Part shown: positions 7,858 to 17,050 of the stretch, piece by piece | Position numbering within the stretch: position 1 is the first letter of the stretch | How the letters are laid out: each line of letters opens with the position of its first letter | Assembly (NCBI RefSeq): GCF_018555385.1 | Contig: NZ_JAFEJS010000001.1 | Span: 310,001 to 374,000 of the forward strand | Direction of reading: 5' to 3' | Source: Bifidobacterium santillanense | GTDB taxonomy: Bacteria > Actinomycetota > Actinomycetes > Actinomycetales > Bifidobacteriaceae | DNA: 64,000 nucleotides | Notes under the pieces: model-generated | The model's database searches: none | Told to the model about the DNA's origin: nothing | The model's input: only the letters and a program-made list of their open reading frames with translations | Made by a program: the position numbers and the translations under genes

Positions 7858-10278
7858 ATGAACGATTGGATGGGACGACTCGCGGCCTGGGGCCGTTCGC
7901 ATGTATTGGCCGTGGACACGCTGTTGGCGGCGGCACTGCTCGTCATGTGTCTGCCGCTGGTGGGAACCACCGATACGGGTACGGCCCCCGGACTGTTGAC
8001 CTCCACGAGCAGCATCTCCCTGTACCTGTGGTCGGCTGCAACGATCATACCGTTGGCGATGCGTCGATGGCGGCCCGAACCGGCCGCATGGCTGTTCATC
8101 GCATTATGTGCGACGCATCTCGTCATCGGTCCGGTCGTAGCGTACGGCGACTTCCTGTCGCTGCTGATGCTCTATTCGGTGCTGGTGTACGGAGACCAGC
8201 ACCACACGACGCGTTTCGTCGTCACCTCGTTCGTGATGGCCGCGATCACGTCCATCGCCTGGTCGTTGACGTTCAATCTCGGTCCCCTGTTCGACAATAC
8301 GGACATATGGTCGTCATGGCTGCCCACGGCGACGACCCTGCCGACATGTCTCTCGACGACCAGCGGCGTATTCGATGCGCAGGCGGGCGGATGCGCCGGC
8401 AAGATCGCGATCGACGCCGGAATCCTGCTGTTGTGCATCGAGATGTGTCTGATCAGCGTGATCGTTATGGCGCTCTGGCAACGTGCGCGTCACGCCACGC
8501 TTCGGGCCATGCGTGAGCGCAACGCGTCGATCGCGGCGCGCGAATCGGAGGAAAGGCACATCGCGATGCTGGCCGAGCGCGCACGCATCGCCCGCGACAT
8601 GCACGACGTGGTCGCGCACACGTTGTCCACGATCATCATCCAATCGGACGGCGGACGATACGCTGGGGCGAACGACATCGATGTGGCGAAGCGCACGATG
8701 ACGACGATCCGTCACGAGGCCGTACGGGCCCAGAACGACATGCATCGTCTGTTCGACGTATTCGGGGGACGGTCCGGCACCGGTTACGTGGACATCCCCA
8801 CCCTGTTCGGCGATCGCCCGCCGGTTGTCCGCTACGTGAACGGCGACGCGCTGCCGGAACGCCTCTCCCCCGATGCGGACACCGCGGTGTTCCGTCTCGT
8901 GCAGGAATCACTGTCCAACGTGCGCAGACATGCCGGCGACGGCGCGCATGTGACGATCGACGAGACATGGGGAACGGATTCGCTGGAGATCGTCATCCAC
9001 GACGACGGCATGGGCGCGGCCGCGGCGGCGGATGGGCATCGGCCCGGATACGGACTGGTCGGCATGCGTGAGCGCATCGTCGCCGCCGGTGGCGCCGTCG
9101 AGACCGGCCCCGCTCCCACGGGCGGCTTCTCCGTCGTCGCGACGGTTCCGCTGCTGCCCATCCGCCGAGCCGCATCCTCCGATTCCACGCGTGACGTTCT
9201 CGGCGTCGCCACCGGTCTGTCCCGACTGTCCGCGCGTCTGGCGTCATTGCGCGTCCGGCTGTCGGGGCTCGACGTGGGCAACGGGGAATCTCCCGACGGC
9301 AGGACGCAGCCGAACGGCATCGGACGGATGGCATGGTGGACCGAACGGCACTATCTGTTCATGGATACGCTGACGGCCGTGCTGCTCACGATGATGCTGC
9401 ATACGGTGACGTTCAACGATTCTGGGCTGTCCGACGCGACGTTCGCCCCTTTGCCGGCAAGACGGGCGATGGCTGTGGCCGTGACGGCGGCGCTGCTCGT
9501 TCCGTACGCGTTGCGCCGGCGGTTCCCCGAGTCCGCCGCATTGGCTATGGCCGTCATGTCCGCCGCGGAACTGCTGTTCGCGCCCACGATGCTGGCGGTG
9601 AACGTATTCGCACTCGCATCGGTGTATTCGGCGGTACTGTACGGGCGCGACGGCGCCTGGAGGTGGGTGCTCTCCGCGGCGGCGATCGATTCATGGCTGG
9701 TCGGCGCCCGCATCATGGCCGGGTGGAACGGATACCGTTCGCTCGCCGAGACGTTGCTGCGTGGGAACGGCGTCAGACCCGCATGGGAGGTGATGCTCGG
9801 CGGACTGTTGATCGGCGGCATGCTGCTGCTGATGTGTCTGGCATGTATGGCGATGGCCGAATGGCGTCGGTCGAGCGGTTCGGATGTGCTGGTGCTGCGT
9901 CAGCGTGAGGAGGCGCTGCGCGCCGAGGAGGCACGGCAGAAGGTGCTAGCGGCGAACATGGAGCGTGAGCGCATCGGAGCGGCCATGCGGTCCGAGGTCG
10001 CCGCGACGCTGGATGCGGTGATCGACAGGGCGGACGAGGGGCTCGCGATGCTCGGCGAGATCCCGGCGCCGTCACCGGAGCGCATCTCGGCGTCATTCGC
10101 CGGCATCGGCGAACAGGGGCGTGAGGCGCTGGCCCACATGCGCCGACTGCTCACCGTGCTGCGCGAGACCGGATTCAGCGACGAGACGCACGCCGATGCC
10201 ACCGCGGTCGCGCCGCTCTCCCCCGCGGCGCCGTTGGATGAGCAGCTCAGGGAACGGCCCGGCGGAAATCAGGGGTGA
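7858..10278 (+). CDS. Sensor histidine kinase (NarL/HisKA_3 type) with a second degenerate kinase module
   Basis: Starting at 7858 the product is 806 aa. Residues 1-220 hold several membrane helices. A HisKA_3 dimerisation box follows, RARIARDMHDVVAH, with the phospho-acceptor at His249. A complete HATPase follows: LVQESLSNVRRHA is the N box, then DDGMG, then GYGLVGMRERI. From about residue 495 a second set of membrane helices begins, followed by a second dimerisation-like segment, ERERIGAAMRSEV. There the histidine is replaced by Arg711, and the chain ends without any ATPase domain. The gene therefore looks like a duplication whose second half lost catalysis. It is followed by its cognate regulator. 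The signal is unknown. Confidence 0.85.
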   Translation: MNDWMGRLAAWGRSHVLAVDTLLAAALLVMCLPLVGTTDTGTAPGLLTSTSSISLYLWSAATIIPLAMRRWRPEPAAWLFIALCATHLVIGPVVAYGDFLSLLMLYSVLVYGDQHHTTRFVVTSFVMAAITSIAWSLTFNLGPLFDNTDIWSSWLPTATTLPTCLSTTSGVFDAQAGGCAGKIAIDAGILLLCIEMCLISVIVMALWQRARHATLRAMRERNASIAARESEERHIAMLAERARIARDMHDVVAHTLSTIIIQSDGGRYAGANDIDVAKRTMTTIRHEAVRAQNDMHRLFDVFGGRSGTGYVDIPTLFGDRPPVVRYVNGDALPERLSPDADTAVFRLVQESLSNVRRHAGDGAHVTIDETWGTDSLEIVIHDDGMGAAAAADGHRPGYGLVGMRERIVAAGGAVETGPAPTGGFSVVATVPLLPIRRAASSDSTRDVLGVATGLSRLSARLASLRVRLSGLDVGNGESPDGRTQPNGIGRMAWWTERHYLFMDTLTAVLLTMMLHTVTFNDSGLSDATFAPLPARRAMAVAVTAALLVPYALRRRFPESAALAMAVMSAAELLFAPTMLAVNVFALASVYSAVLYGRDGAWRWVLSAAAIDSWLVGARIMAGWNGYRSLAETLLRGNGVRPAWEVMLGGLLIGGMLLLMCLACMAMAEWRRSSGSDVLVLRQREEALRAEEARQKVLAANMERERIGAAMRSEVAATLDAVIDRADEGLAMLGEIPAPSPERISASFAGIGEQGREALAHMRRLLTVLRETGFSDETHADATAVAPLSPAAPLDEQLRERPGGNQG

Positions 10279-10318
10279 CTCGGGGGTGCCGATATGCCCG
10301 TCGCCTGTCCATCGCAGG

Positions 10319-10324
10319 TAGGGT
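10319..10324 (+). promoter_or_regulatory. Candidate -10 (TAGGGT) of the response regulator gene
   Basis: TAGGGT ends 7 nt before the ATG at 10332, within the 53-bp gap after the kinase. The regulator may therefore have its own leaderless promoter as well as read-through. Confidence 0.35.
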
Positions 10325-10331
10325 GGTCGGT

Positions 10332-11165
10332 ATGAGTGAGAGCAACAGGATTCGAGTGGTCATCGCCGATGATCAGGAACTGGTGAGGGCCGGGTTCGCG
10401 ATGGTCATCGGCTCGCAGCCGGACATGGACGTGGTCGGTCAGGCCGGGGACGGCGCGCAGGCCGTGGCATTGGCCGAACGACTGCATCCCGACATCGTGC
10501 TGATGGACGTGCGCATGCCCGGCACGGACGGCATCGAGGCCACAAGACGCATCATCGGCGACGATGTCTCAGACAACGGTTCGCGGGCACAGGCGCATGT
10601 GACGCGCGTCATCATCCTCACCACGTTCGATCTGGACGAGTACGTGATGTCGGCGATCAACGCCGGGGCGTCGGGGTTCCTGCTCAAGGACACGGAGCCG
10701 GAGACGCTGCTCTCCTCGATTCGAACCGTCTTCCAGGGCAACGCGATCATCGCACCCTCCGCCACGAGGCGCCTCATCGAAAAGATGATGCAGGACGGCT
10801 ATGCGCGCGGAGAGACGCCGGCGCCGGCGCGGCGCGACGTGCATGCCCCCACAGGGGCACCGGCGCAGGGCGCGTCCGGATCGTTCGGCACAGGCATCGG
10901 AGGATTCCCGGCGCCATCCAACGCCCCCATCGACCCAAGCCGCGGCTCGGACCCGTATCGGGATCCCGAGCTGGAGCTGCTCACCGATCGCGAACGCGAG
11001 GTCCTCGTCGAGATCGCGCACGGACTGAGCAATCAGGAGATCGCCGACAAACTGTTCATCAGCCTGCCCACCGTGAAGACGCACGTGGCGCACATCCTCT
11101 CCAAGATCCACGCCCGCGACCGCGTGCAGGCTGTGGTCTTTGCATATGATAATGAGCTCGTCTGA
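10332..11165 (+). CDS. NarL/FixJ-family response regulator with an unusually long linker
   Basis: The 277-aa protein begins with a receiver domain: acidic pair IADDQE, phospho-acceptor Asp59 in VLMDVRMPG, threonine in ILTTFD and lysine in LLKDTEPE. The C-terminus is a LuxR-type HTH (LTDREREVLVEIAHGLSNQE, then LFISLPTVKTHVAHI). The two are joined by a proline/alanine/glycine-rich linker of about 60 aa, far longer than the usual 15-25. A short extra loop (GDDVSDNGSRAQAH) also sits inside the receiver domain. It pairs with the tandem kinase immediately upstream. The FtsX/ATPase ABC genes on the opposite strand are possible targets, by proximity only. Confidence 0.9.
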   Translation: MSESNRIRVVIADDQELVRAGFAMVIGSQPDMDVVGQAGDGAQAVALAERLHPDIVLMDVRMPGTDGIEATRRIIGDDVSDNGSRAQAHVTRVIILTTFDLDEYVMSAINAGASGFLLKDTEPETLLSSIRTVFQGNAIIAPSATRRLIEKMMQDGYARGETPAPARRDVHAPTGAPAQGASGSFGTGIGGFPAPSNAPIDPSRGSDPYRDPELELLTDREREVLVEIAHGLSNQEIADKLFISLPTVKTHVAHILSKIHARDRVQAVVFAYDNELV

Positions 11166-11172
11166 TACGAGC

Positions 11173-11225
11173 ATATGACGAAACGAGGGAGCCTCCGTGA
11201 AGGAGGCTCCCTCGTTTCGTCATAT
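11173..11225. terminator. Perfect 24-bp stem bidirectional terminator
   Basis: The arm at 11173-11196 is the exact inverse of 11202-11225 with a 5-nt GTGAA loop. It separates the response regulator from the convergent FtsX permease. The outer ends (ATATGAC/GTCATAT) match those of another terminator at 55369-55418. Confidence 0.8.
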
Positions 11226-11270
11226 CTGGCGCGATATCACGTCATGCCGAGACATATCACGTCGATGGCA

Positions 11271-13955
11271 TCACGCTTCGGCCAGCGCCTCGACCGGAGG
11301 GGTCCTGACCGCGCGGCGGGCGGGCGCGATGCTGGCGAGCAGCGCGGCCGCCGCCGCCACGGCGAGCACGGCGCCGTTCACGCTCCACTCGAACGGGAAC
11401 GCGACCGTACCGTACAGGCTGAACACCATGTACGATCCCAGCCATCCGAACCCGGCGCCGAGCAGCACGCCGACCACGCCGGAGACGAGCGACAGCAGCA
11501 GCGCCTCGACGGCAAGCGAACGCCTCAGCTGGCCGCGGGTCATGCCGATGGCCCGCAGCGTCGCCGATTCGTGCGTCCGCTCGATGACGGACAGCGACAA
11601 CGTGTTCGCGACGCCCACCAGGGCGATCAGCACGGCCACGGCGATGAGTCCGACGAGCATGGACATCATCACGTCAATGATCGTCTCCCACTGCACGCGT
11701 TCGGCGATGGGGCCGGACACGGTAACGCCGGCGTTGTCGGAGAACGCGGACTGCACCGAGGTGAACGTATCGTTGAGTGAGGTGCCGGGCTTGTCGGGGT
11801 CCACGGCCATGAGCAGCATGCGCCCGCCCGTCCTGATCCCGCCGTTCTCGAAATGCCTCGACGAGACGAACGCGACGGCGTCGTAGTCGGCGCTCACCCT
11901 GCGGTAGTCGGCCTGCGACGGGGTGAGCGTGAGCCTCGTGGATTCGGTGTCCGTCAGCGTGACTCCTTTGGCCTTGTCGAACCTGAGCTCCTTGCCGCTG
12001 GAGGCGGAGCGCTTGGGCAGGAGCACGTCGCCGTCGCCCAGACTCGCGTTCCCGAGATCGGCGTGCATGACCTTCCTCAGTGTCGTGACGTCCTTCACGC
12101 CGACGACCAGCACGCTCAGTTCCTTGCCTCCGGACGTTTTCACGGAGGCCACGGCGGTGGGGGCGGAAACGACCGCGGTTACTCCCCTGACACCCTCGAC
12201 CTTGCGCACCTGCGCATCGGTCACATCGGCTCCCGTGGCGATCATGTCGACGCTGTAGCGGGTGGCGATCGCCTCGGCCATGGTCTGCTTGGCACTGGCG
12301 GCGCCGGTGGCGATGGTGGAGACGAGCGTGACGCCGATGAGGAGGGCGGCGCCGGTGGCGGCCACACGCCTCGGGTTCTTCTGGATGTTGGCGTGGGCGA
12401 CCTTCGCGCTCGGACCGGCCAGCGAGACGAGCGCGCCGACGCCGCGCATCAGGACGGGCAGCCAGAACGCGGCGGACAGGATGAGTGCGAGGAACACGAA
12501 CGCGCATCCACCGATCGCGGACAGCAGCACGGGACCGTAGTGGTCGTTCGCCAACGAATCGCGTCCGGCGTTGAGTTCGTGGATCTGCCATGCACCGAAT
12601 CCGCAGAGTCCAAGTCCGAGCGTCAGCATCAGCGCGGATAGGACGGCGCGCACGATGCCTGCACGACGCGTGTCGATCAGTTCGATCGGGCGCAGCGCCT
12701 CGAGCGGGGTGACCGCGGTCGCGGAGCGGGCCGAGCCGAGCGAGGCGATGACGGTCATCGCGATGCCGAAGAGGATCGGCACGACGAACACCTGCCAGCT
12801 CAGGATCACCCGGTCGACGCCGGCGTTCCGCATCAGACCGGATGCGCCGAGACCGGCCATAAGCCCGATGCCGAGAAGCACGCCCAGCGCGGACGCGACG
12901 AGTCCCAGAACGCCGGCCTCGACCAGCACGGAGACGTACAGCTGCCCCTTGCGTGCGCCGATGGTGCGCAGCAGGGCGAGCGTACGTCGACGTTGGGCGA
13001 CGAGCACCTGGAACGTGTTGGCGATGACGAGCGCGGCGACGAGCATCGCGAGCACGCCGAAGCTCAGCAGGAACGTGGTGGTGATGTCGGTGCCGCCGCT
13101 GCTCAGGCTCTTGACCGATTCGTTGGCGGCATCGGCTCGAGACTGGATGACGTAGTGTCTGGGCAGCAGTTTCCCGACGCGTTCGATGGTGGCCTTCGCG
13201 GCGGCATCCGACTTGTCGGCGACGGCGAGATAGATATTGAGGACGTTCATCGATCCCAGGTCCGTGGAACCGGCCATCGGGGCGAGGTCGTGACCGGAAA
13301 GCACGGCCGCGCCGCCGGTGTACGGGTATGCGCCGTCGGGGTCGGCGGTGAGCCCGACCACGCGTACGGTCATGGCGTCGAACGCGGAATCCGCGGCGCC
13401 GGCCGTACCGGATGCAGTCTCCAGCGACGCGGCCTGGCGCATGGACTGCGCGGCCTGGGAATCGATGGTCACCGTGTCGCCGATCTTCACGCCGAGCTGC
13501 TTGGCGGCGGATTTGGGCAATGCGATCTCTCCGTTGTCGATCGGCTGATCGCCGCTCGTGATCTCGATCGGCAGCGTGCCGCGCTTGTCCGCGGCGGCGA
13601 TGGCCTGAACGTTCACGTTCCTGTCGCCGTTGGTGACGGTCACCATGGCGGAGACCCCGACACGTACGTCGTCCACGCCCTCGGTGGCGCGCATGCGGTC
13701 GATGTGGAAATCGTCGACGGTGCGCGTGTACGCGTATTCGAGCGCCTTGTCGTCGAGCTTGTCGAGCGACTGCGGGGTGATCATGTAGTCCGCGTCGCCG
13801 AACTGCGCGGTGGTCTGCCGAGTCAGCGACGCGCTCATCGCATTGGAGAACAGGAACGTGGAGGCGATGAACGCGGTGCCGATCAGGATGGCGATGCCGG
13901 CGGGGATGAGCATCCTCGCGCTTTTCCTCATGAGATTGAAGGTCATCGAAAGCAT
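11271..13955 (-). CDS. ABC transporter permease, double FtsX/MacB type
   Basis: The 894-aa protein has one N-terminal helix, a large extracytoplasmic domain (about residues 45-285), three helices, a further helix near residues 480-510, and a second copy of the same extracellular-plus-three-helix plan at the C-terminus. This is the two-FtsX-domain layout of lipoprotein, antimicrobial-peptide or cell-wall-linked ABC systems. RxLALLRTIGARKGQ and ATLRAIGMTRGQLRR are the two copies of the coupling motif that contacts the ATPase. The start at 13955 has AAAGGA upstream, with an alternative at 13946. Its ATPase is encoded 30 bp upstream. The substrate is unknown. Confidence 0.9.
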   Translation of the reverse strand: MLSMTFNLMRKSARMLIPAGIAILIGTAFIASTFLFSNAMSASLTRQTTAQFGDADYMITPQSLDKLDDKALEYAYTRTVDDFHIDRMRATEGVDDVRVGVSAMVTVTNGDRNVNVQAIAAADKRGTLPIEITSGDQPIDNGEIALPKSAAKQLGVKIGDTVTIDSQAAQSMRQAASLETASGTAGAADSAFDAMTVRVVGLTADPDGAYPYTGGAAVLSGHDLAPMAGSTDLGSMNVLNIYLAVADKSDAAAKATIERVGKLLPRHYVIQSRADAANESVKSLSSGGTDITTTFLLSFGVLAMLVAALVIANTFQVLVAQRRRTLALLRTIGARKGQLYVSVLVEAGVLGLVASALGVLLGIGLMAGLGASGLMRNAGVDRVILSWQVFVVPILFGIAMTVIASLGSARSATAVTPLEALRPIELIDTRRAGIVRAVLSALMLTLGLGLCGFGAWQIHELNAGRDSLANDHYGPVLLSAIGGCAFVFLALILSAAFWLPVLMRGVGALVSLAGPSAKVAHANIQKNPRRVAATGAALLIGVTLVSTIATGAASAKQTMAEAIATRYSVDMIATGADVTDAQVRKVEGVRGVTAVVSAPTAVASVKTSGGKELSVLVVGVKDVTTLRKVMHADLGNASLGDGDVLLPKRSASSGKELRFDKAKGVTLTDTESTRLTLTPSQADYRRVSADYDAVAFVSSRHFENGGIRTGGRMLLMAVDPDKPGTSLNDTFTSVQSAFSDNAGVTVSGPIAERVQWETIIDVMMSMLVGLIAVAVLIALVGVANTLSLSVIERTHESATLRAIGMTRGQLRRSLAVEALLLSLVSGVVGVLLGAGFGWLGSYMVFSLYGTVAFPFEWSVNGAVLAVAAAAALLASIAPARRAVRTPPVEALAEA

Positions 13956-13985
13956 GATGGGTGTTGTCCTTTCGTCGAAGATCCG

Positions 13986-14963
13986 TCAGCGCGCGTGGCG
14001 GGCACCGGACGAGGCGCGGCGTCGGCCACGTGTCCCCCGCCGCATGCTGGAGACGGTCGCCGGTTCTTCATCCATCCACTCGGCGGGGGCCGTTCCTCCC
14101 GGAAGCGCCGATGCGGGAGGCATCGGCGGAAGCACGTCGTCGACGATCGGCAGGTCGGTCGCGTTGCGGGTGCCGGCGAGACGGGCGAGCCTGTCGGCGG
14201 AGGTGCCGGTGACGGCGGCGCGCGTGGCCTTCTCGCGTTCGGCCATGAGCAGTTGGTTCATGCGTTCGGCGGTGGGATGCGCCTCGTCGGCGACGATGCG
14301 CCCGTCGGCGAAGACGATGGCGCGGTCCGCGTAGGAGGCGGCGACCGCGTCGTGCGTGACCATGATGATGGTCTGGCCGAGCTCGTCGACCGAACGGCGC
14401 AGGAAGCCGAGCACCTCGGCGCTGGAGACCGAGTCGAGGTTGCCGGTGGGTTCGTCGGCGAACACGAGCGTCGGCTTGGTGATCAGGGCGCGCGCGATGG
14501 CGACGCGCTGCTGCTGGCCGCCGGACAGTTCGTTCGGCCGGTGACCGAGCCGTCGTTCGAGGCCGAGCGTGTTGACGAGGGTCGCGAACCAACGCCTGTC
14601 CGGCTTGGCGCCGGCGAGGGTGAGCGGCATGAGGATGTTCTGTTCGGCGGTGAACATCGGCAGCAGGTTGAAGCTCTGGAAGATGAATCCGATCCGGTTG
14701 CGGCGCAGCAGGGTGAGCTGCTTGTCGTTCATGCGGGTCAGGTCGCGGCCGTCGAAGATGATGCGGCCGGAGGTTGCCGAGTCGAGGCCGGCGAGCGTGT
14801 GCATCAGCGTCGACTTGCCCGAGCCGGACGGGCCCATGATCGCGGTGAACCGTCCGCGTTCGAAGGTCACGTTGACGTCGCGCAGCGCGTGCACGACGCC
14901 CTCGCCGCTGCCGTAGTCCTTGACGAGATCGATCGCCTGAATGGCGGGATTGGTTTCGTTCAT
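13986..14963 (-). CDS. ABC transporter ATP-binding protein (MacB/LolD type)
   Basis: The 325-aa protein has Walker A GPSGSGKST, signature [15 protein letters not shown], Walker B LVFADEPTGNLD, and the H-loop (MVTHD). These are standard for the MacB/LolD branch that partners FtsX-type permeases. A C-terminal extension of about 90 aa, rich in Ala/Arg/Pro, follows the nucleotide-binding domain and is unexplained. The ATG at 14963 is chosen over 15014 because GGAG lies 8 nt before it. It is in an operon with the 894-aa permease. Confidence 0.9.
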   Translation of the reverse strand: MNETNPAIQAIDLVKDYGSGEGVVHALRDVNVTFERGRFTAIMGPSGSGKSTLMHTLAGLDSATSGRIIFDGRDLTRMNDKQLTLLRRNRIGFIFQSFNLLPMFTAEQNILMPLTLAGAKPDRRWFATLVNTLGLERRLGHRPNELSGGQQQRVAIARALITKPTLVFADEPTGNLDSVSSAEVLGFLRRSVDELGQTIIMVTHDAVAASYADRAIVFADGRIVADEAHPTAERMNQLLMAEREKATRAAVTGTSADRLARLAGTRNATDLPIVDDVLPPMPPASALPGGTAPAEWMDEEPATVSSMRRGTRGRRRASSGARHAR

Positions 14964-14984
14964 AGCGTTTCTCCATCGTGTTCC

Positions 14985-15003
14985 GCGGACATGGTCTGTC
15001 CGC
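14985..15003. promoter_or_regulatory. Short perfect inverted repeat upstream of the ABC operon
   Basis: GCGGACA at 14985-14991 and TGTCCGC at 14997-15003 flank a 5-nt centre. They lie between the ATPase start and a TAGCGT hexamer on the minus strand. It could be an operator or a leader hairpin. The rest of the 348-bp gap to metY holds a terminator and nothing else I can support. Confidence 0.3.
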
Positions 15004-15154
15004 TCATGGTTCATACGCTATGCGTGTCGTCCCGCGCGCTCCATCGTGCGCAGGGTTGAATCGTCCGCCGGGGTCGGATCGATCTCATCCTTTCGGATGA
15101 GCGTGTCCGTTCGCCGCGTCGGGCATGATCGCGCGAACGGATACAGGCATACGA

Positions 15155-15201
15155 AAGCGGCGGAACGGCACCGCATGACGTTCGGTGCCGTTCCGCCGCT
15201 T
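15155..15201. terminator. Terminator downstream of metY
   Basis: The 19-bp arm at 15155-15173 is the exact inverse of 15183-15201, with a 9-nt loop. On the minus strand it follows metY and is succeeded by TTTCGT. Confidence 0.75.
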
Positions 15202-15311
15202 CACTTCGGGTCGATCGACCGGAGCCTTCCCTTCTTCATCGTCCGGCGTCGCCGTCCGCCCTCGAAGCACGGACGGCGCCCCTTCCGCCGGATGACGGGC
15301 CCCGGACTACC

Positions 15312-16628
15312 TCACTTGGCGAGGCCGGAGGCGCGGACCGCCTCGAAGCCGCCCTTGAGGTCGTCGAGGATGTCCTCGATGTTCTCGGTGCCGATGGACA
15401 GGCGGATGGTGCCCTGGTGGATGCCCTGGTCCTCGAGCTCCTCCAGCGTCTCCTGGGAGTGCGTGGTGGAGGCCGGGTGGATGACGAGGGACTTCACGTC
15501 GGCGACGTTGGCCAGCAGGCTGAACAGGTGCAGGTTGTCGATGAAGACGCGGGCTGCGTCCTTTCCGCCCTTGATGTCGAAGGTGAAGATGGAGCCGGCG
15601 CCGTTCGGGAAGTACTTCTCGTACAGCGCGTGGTCACGGCGTCCCGGGATGGACGGGTGGGACACGGACTCGACCTCGGGCACGGTCTGCAGGTACTCGA
15701 CGACCTTGAGCGCGTTCTGCACGTGGCGCTCGACGCGCAGGGACAGGGTCTCGGTGCCCTGCAGGAGCAGGAACGCGGCGAACGGGCTCAGGGTGGCGCC
15801 GGTGTCGCGCAGCAGGATGGCGCGGATGCGGGTCACGAACGCGGCTCCGCCGAGGGCCTCGTAGAAGTTCAGGCCGTGGTAGGACGGATCCGGCTCGGTC
15901 AGGGTCGGGAACTTGCCCGGGACCTCGGCCCAGTTGAACTTGCCGCCCTCGACGACGACGCCGCCCAGCGTGGTACCGTGGCCGCCGATGAACTTGGTGG
16001 CCGACTCGACGACCACGTCGGCGCCGTGCTCCAGCGGACGGAACAGGTACGGGGTGGCGAAGGTGTTGTCGACGATCACCGGCAGATGGTGCTTGTGGGC
16101 GATCTCGGAGATGGCCTCGAAGTCCGGCAGGTCGGCATTCGGGTTGCCGAAGGTCTCGAAGTAGACGAGCTTGGTGTTCTCCTGGATGGCGTCCTCGAAG
16201 TTCTGCGGGACCTCCGGATCGACGAAGGTGGTGGTGATGCCGTCGCGCGGCAGCGTGTGCTTGAGCAGGTTGAAGGTGCCGCCGTAGATGTTCTTGGAGG
16301 AGACGATGTGGTCGCCGGACTGCGTGATGTTGCGCACGGCGTACTCGACGGCCGCGGCGCCGGAGGCGACCGCGATGCCGGCGGTGCCGCCCTCGAGGGC
16401 GGCGATGCGGTCCTCGAACACGCCCTGGGTGGAGTTGGTCAGACGGCCGTAGATGTTGCCCGGGTCGGCGAGGCCGAAGCGGGCCTCGGCGTGGTCGAAG
16501 TTGTGGAAGACGTAGGAGGTGGTCGCGTAGATCGGCACGGCGCGGGAGTCGGTGGCCGGGTCGGCCTGCTCCTGTCCGACGTGCAGCTGCAGGGTTTCGA
16601 AACGGTAGTTCTTGTTCTTCTCGGCCAT
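15312..16628 (-). CDS. metY: O-acetylhomoserine sulfhydrylase/aminocarboxypropyltransferase
   Basis: This PLP enzyme makes homocysteine (or methionine) from O-acetylhomoserine and sulfide (or methanethiol). The 438-aa length is typical of MetY. The PLP lysine lies in [26 protein letters not shown] and the N-terminal substrate-loop sequence YATTSYVF are family hallmarks. AAGGAG precedes the ATG at 16628. It is a single-gene unit with its own terminator and a 422-bp divergent region. A hairpin repeat and a 20-bp motif shared with metQ are found upstream, pointing to methionine/sulfur-responsive control. Confidence 0.95.
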   Translation of the reverse strand: MAEKNKNYRFETLQLHVGQEQADPATDSRAVPIYATTSYVFHNFDHAEARFGLADPGNIYGRLTNSTQGVFEDRIAALEGGTAGIAVASGAAAVEYAVRNITQSGDHIVSSKNIYGGTFNLLKHTLPRDGITTTFVDPEVPQNFEDAIQENTKLVYFETFGNPNADLPDFEAISEIAHKHHLPVIVDNTFATPYLFRPLEHGADVVVESATKFIGGHGTTLGGVVVEGGKFNWAEVPGKFPTLTEPDPSYHGLNFYEALGGAAFVTRIRAILLRDTGATLSPFAAFLLLQGTETLSLRVERHVQNALKVVEYLQTVPEVESVSHPSIPGRRDHALYEKYFPNGAGSIFTFDIKGGKDAARVFIDNLHLFSLLANVADVKSLVIHPASTTHSQETLEELEDQGIHQGTIRLSIGTENIEDILDDLKGGFEAVRASGLAK

Positions 16629-16740
16629 GATGATTTGCTCCTTGGTGGTTGTCGAAGTTCGCTTTCCTTGCCACCCGCCTGCCGTGTTCGGCGGTTGGCG
16701 AGGTGTTGGTTATGAAGGTACGACCCCGACCCCGCGCGCC

Positions 16741-16765
16741 GCAAGCCCGACGTTATCGGGCTTGC
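16741..16765. promoter_or_regulatory. Inverted repeat in the metY upstream region
   Basis: GCAAGCCCGA and TCGGGCTTGC are exact inverses around a 5-nt centre (CGTTA). It adjoins the metY/metQ shared motif and may be part of one compound regulator site. Confidence 0.5.
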
Positions 16766-16781
16766 CTATAGGGGCTTATCA
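16762..16781 (-). promoter_or_regulatory. metY copy of the metY/metQ shared motif
   Basis: In the direction of metY it reads TGATAAGCCCCTATAGGCAA, 16 of 20 bases identical to CGATAACACCCTATAAGCAA upstream of metQ. It lies about 134 bp before the metY start and about 65 bp before a possible -10. This position is typical of LysR-type activators, but the regulator is not identified. The remainder of the 422-bp metY/pdxY interval holds no gene that I can see. Confidence 0.55.
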
Positions 16782-17050
16782 AGCCTTGGCATCATTGATG
16801 TTCCGGATGGTGCGGACGGGCGAATTTCATGACCGGATTCCCGCGACACGCCGTGGATGGCATCGTTGCCATGTCGCGCGCCGCGACGACCGGCCGACCT
16901 GTTTGCGGCTCGTCTCCGCCCCGCTTTGGTCGCTCATGTGCACAGCACCCCGCCGTCCGGATCGCGGCGGTGGCGCGACTCGCCGACGGCATGCGGCTAC
17001 AGTCGTATCCCATACGACGACGATTCCCCGAACATCGAATGGAGCTCCAG

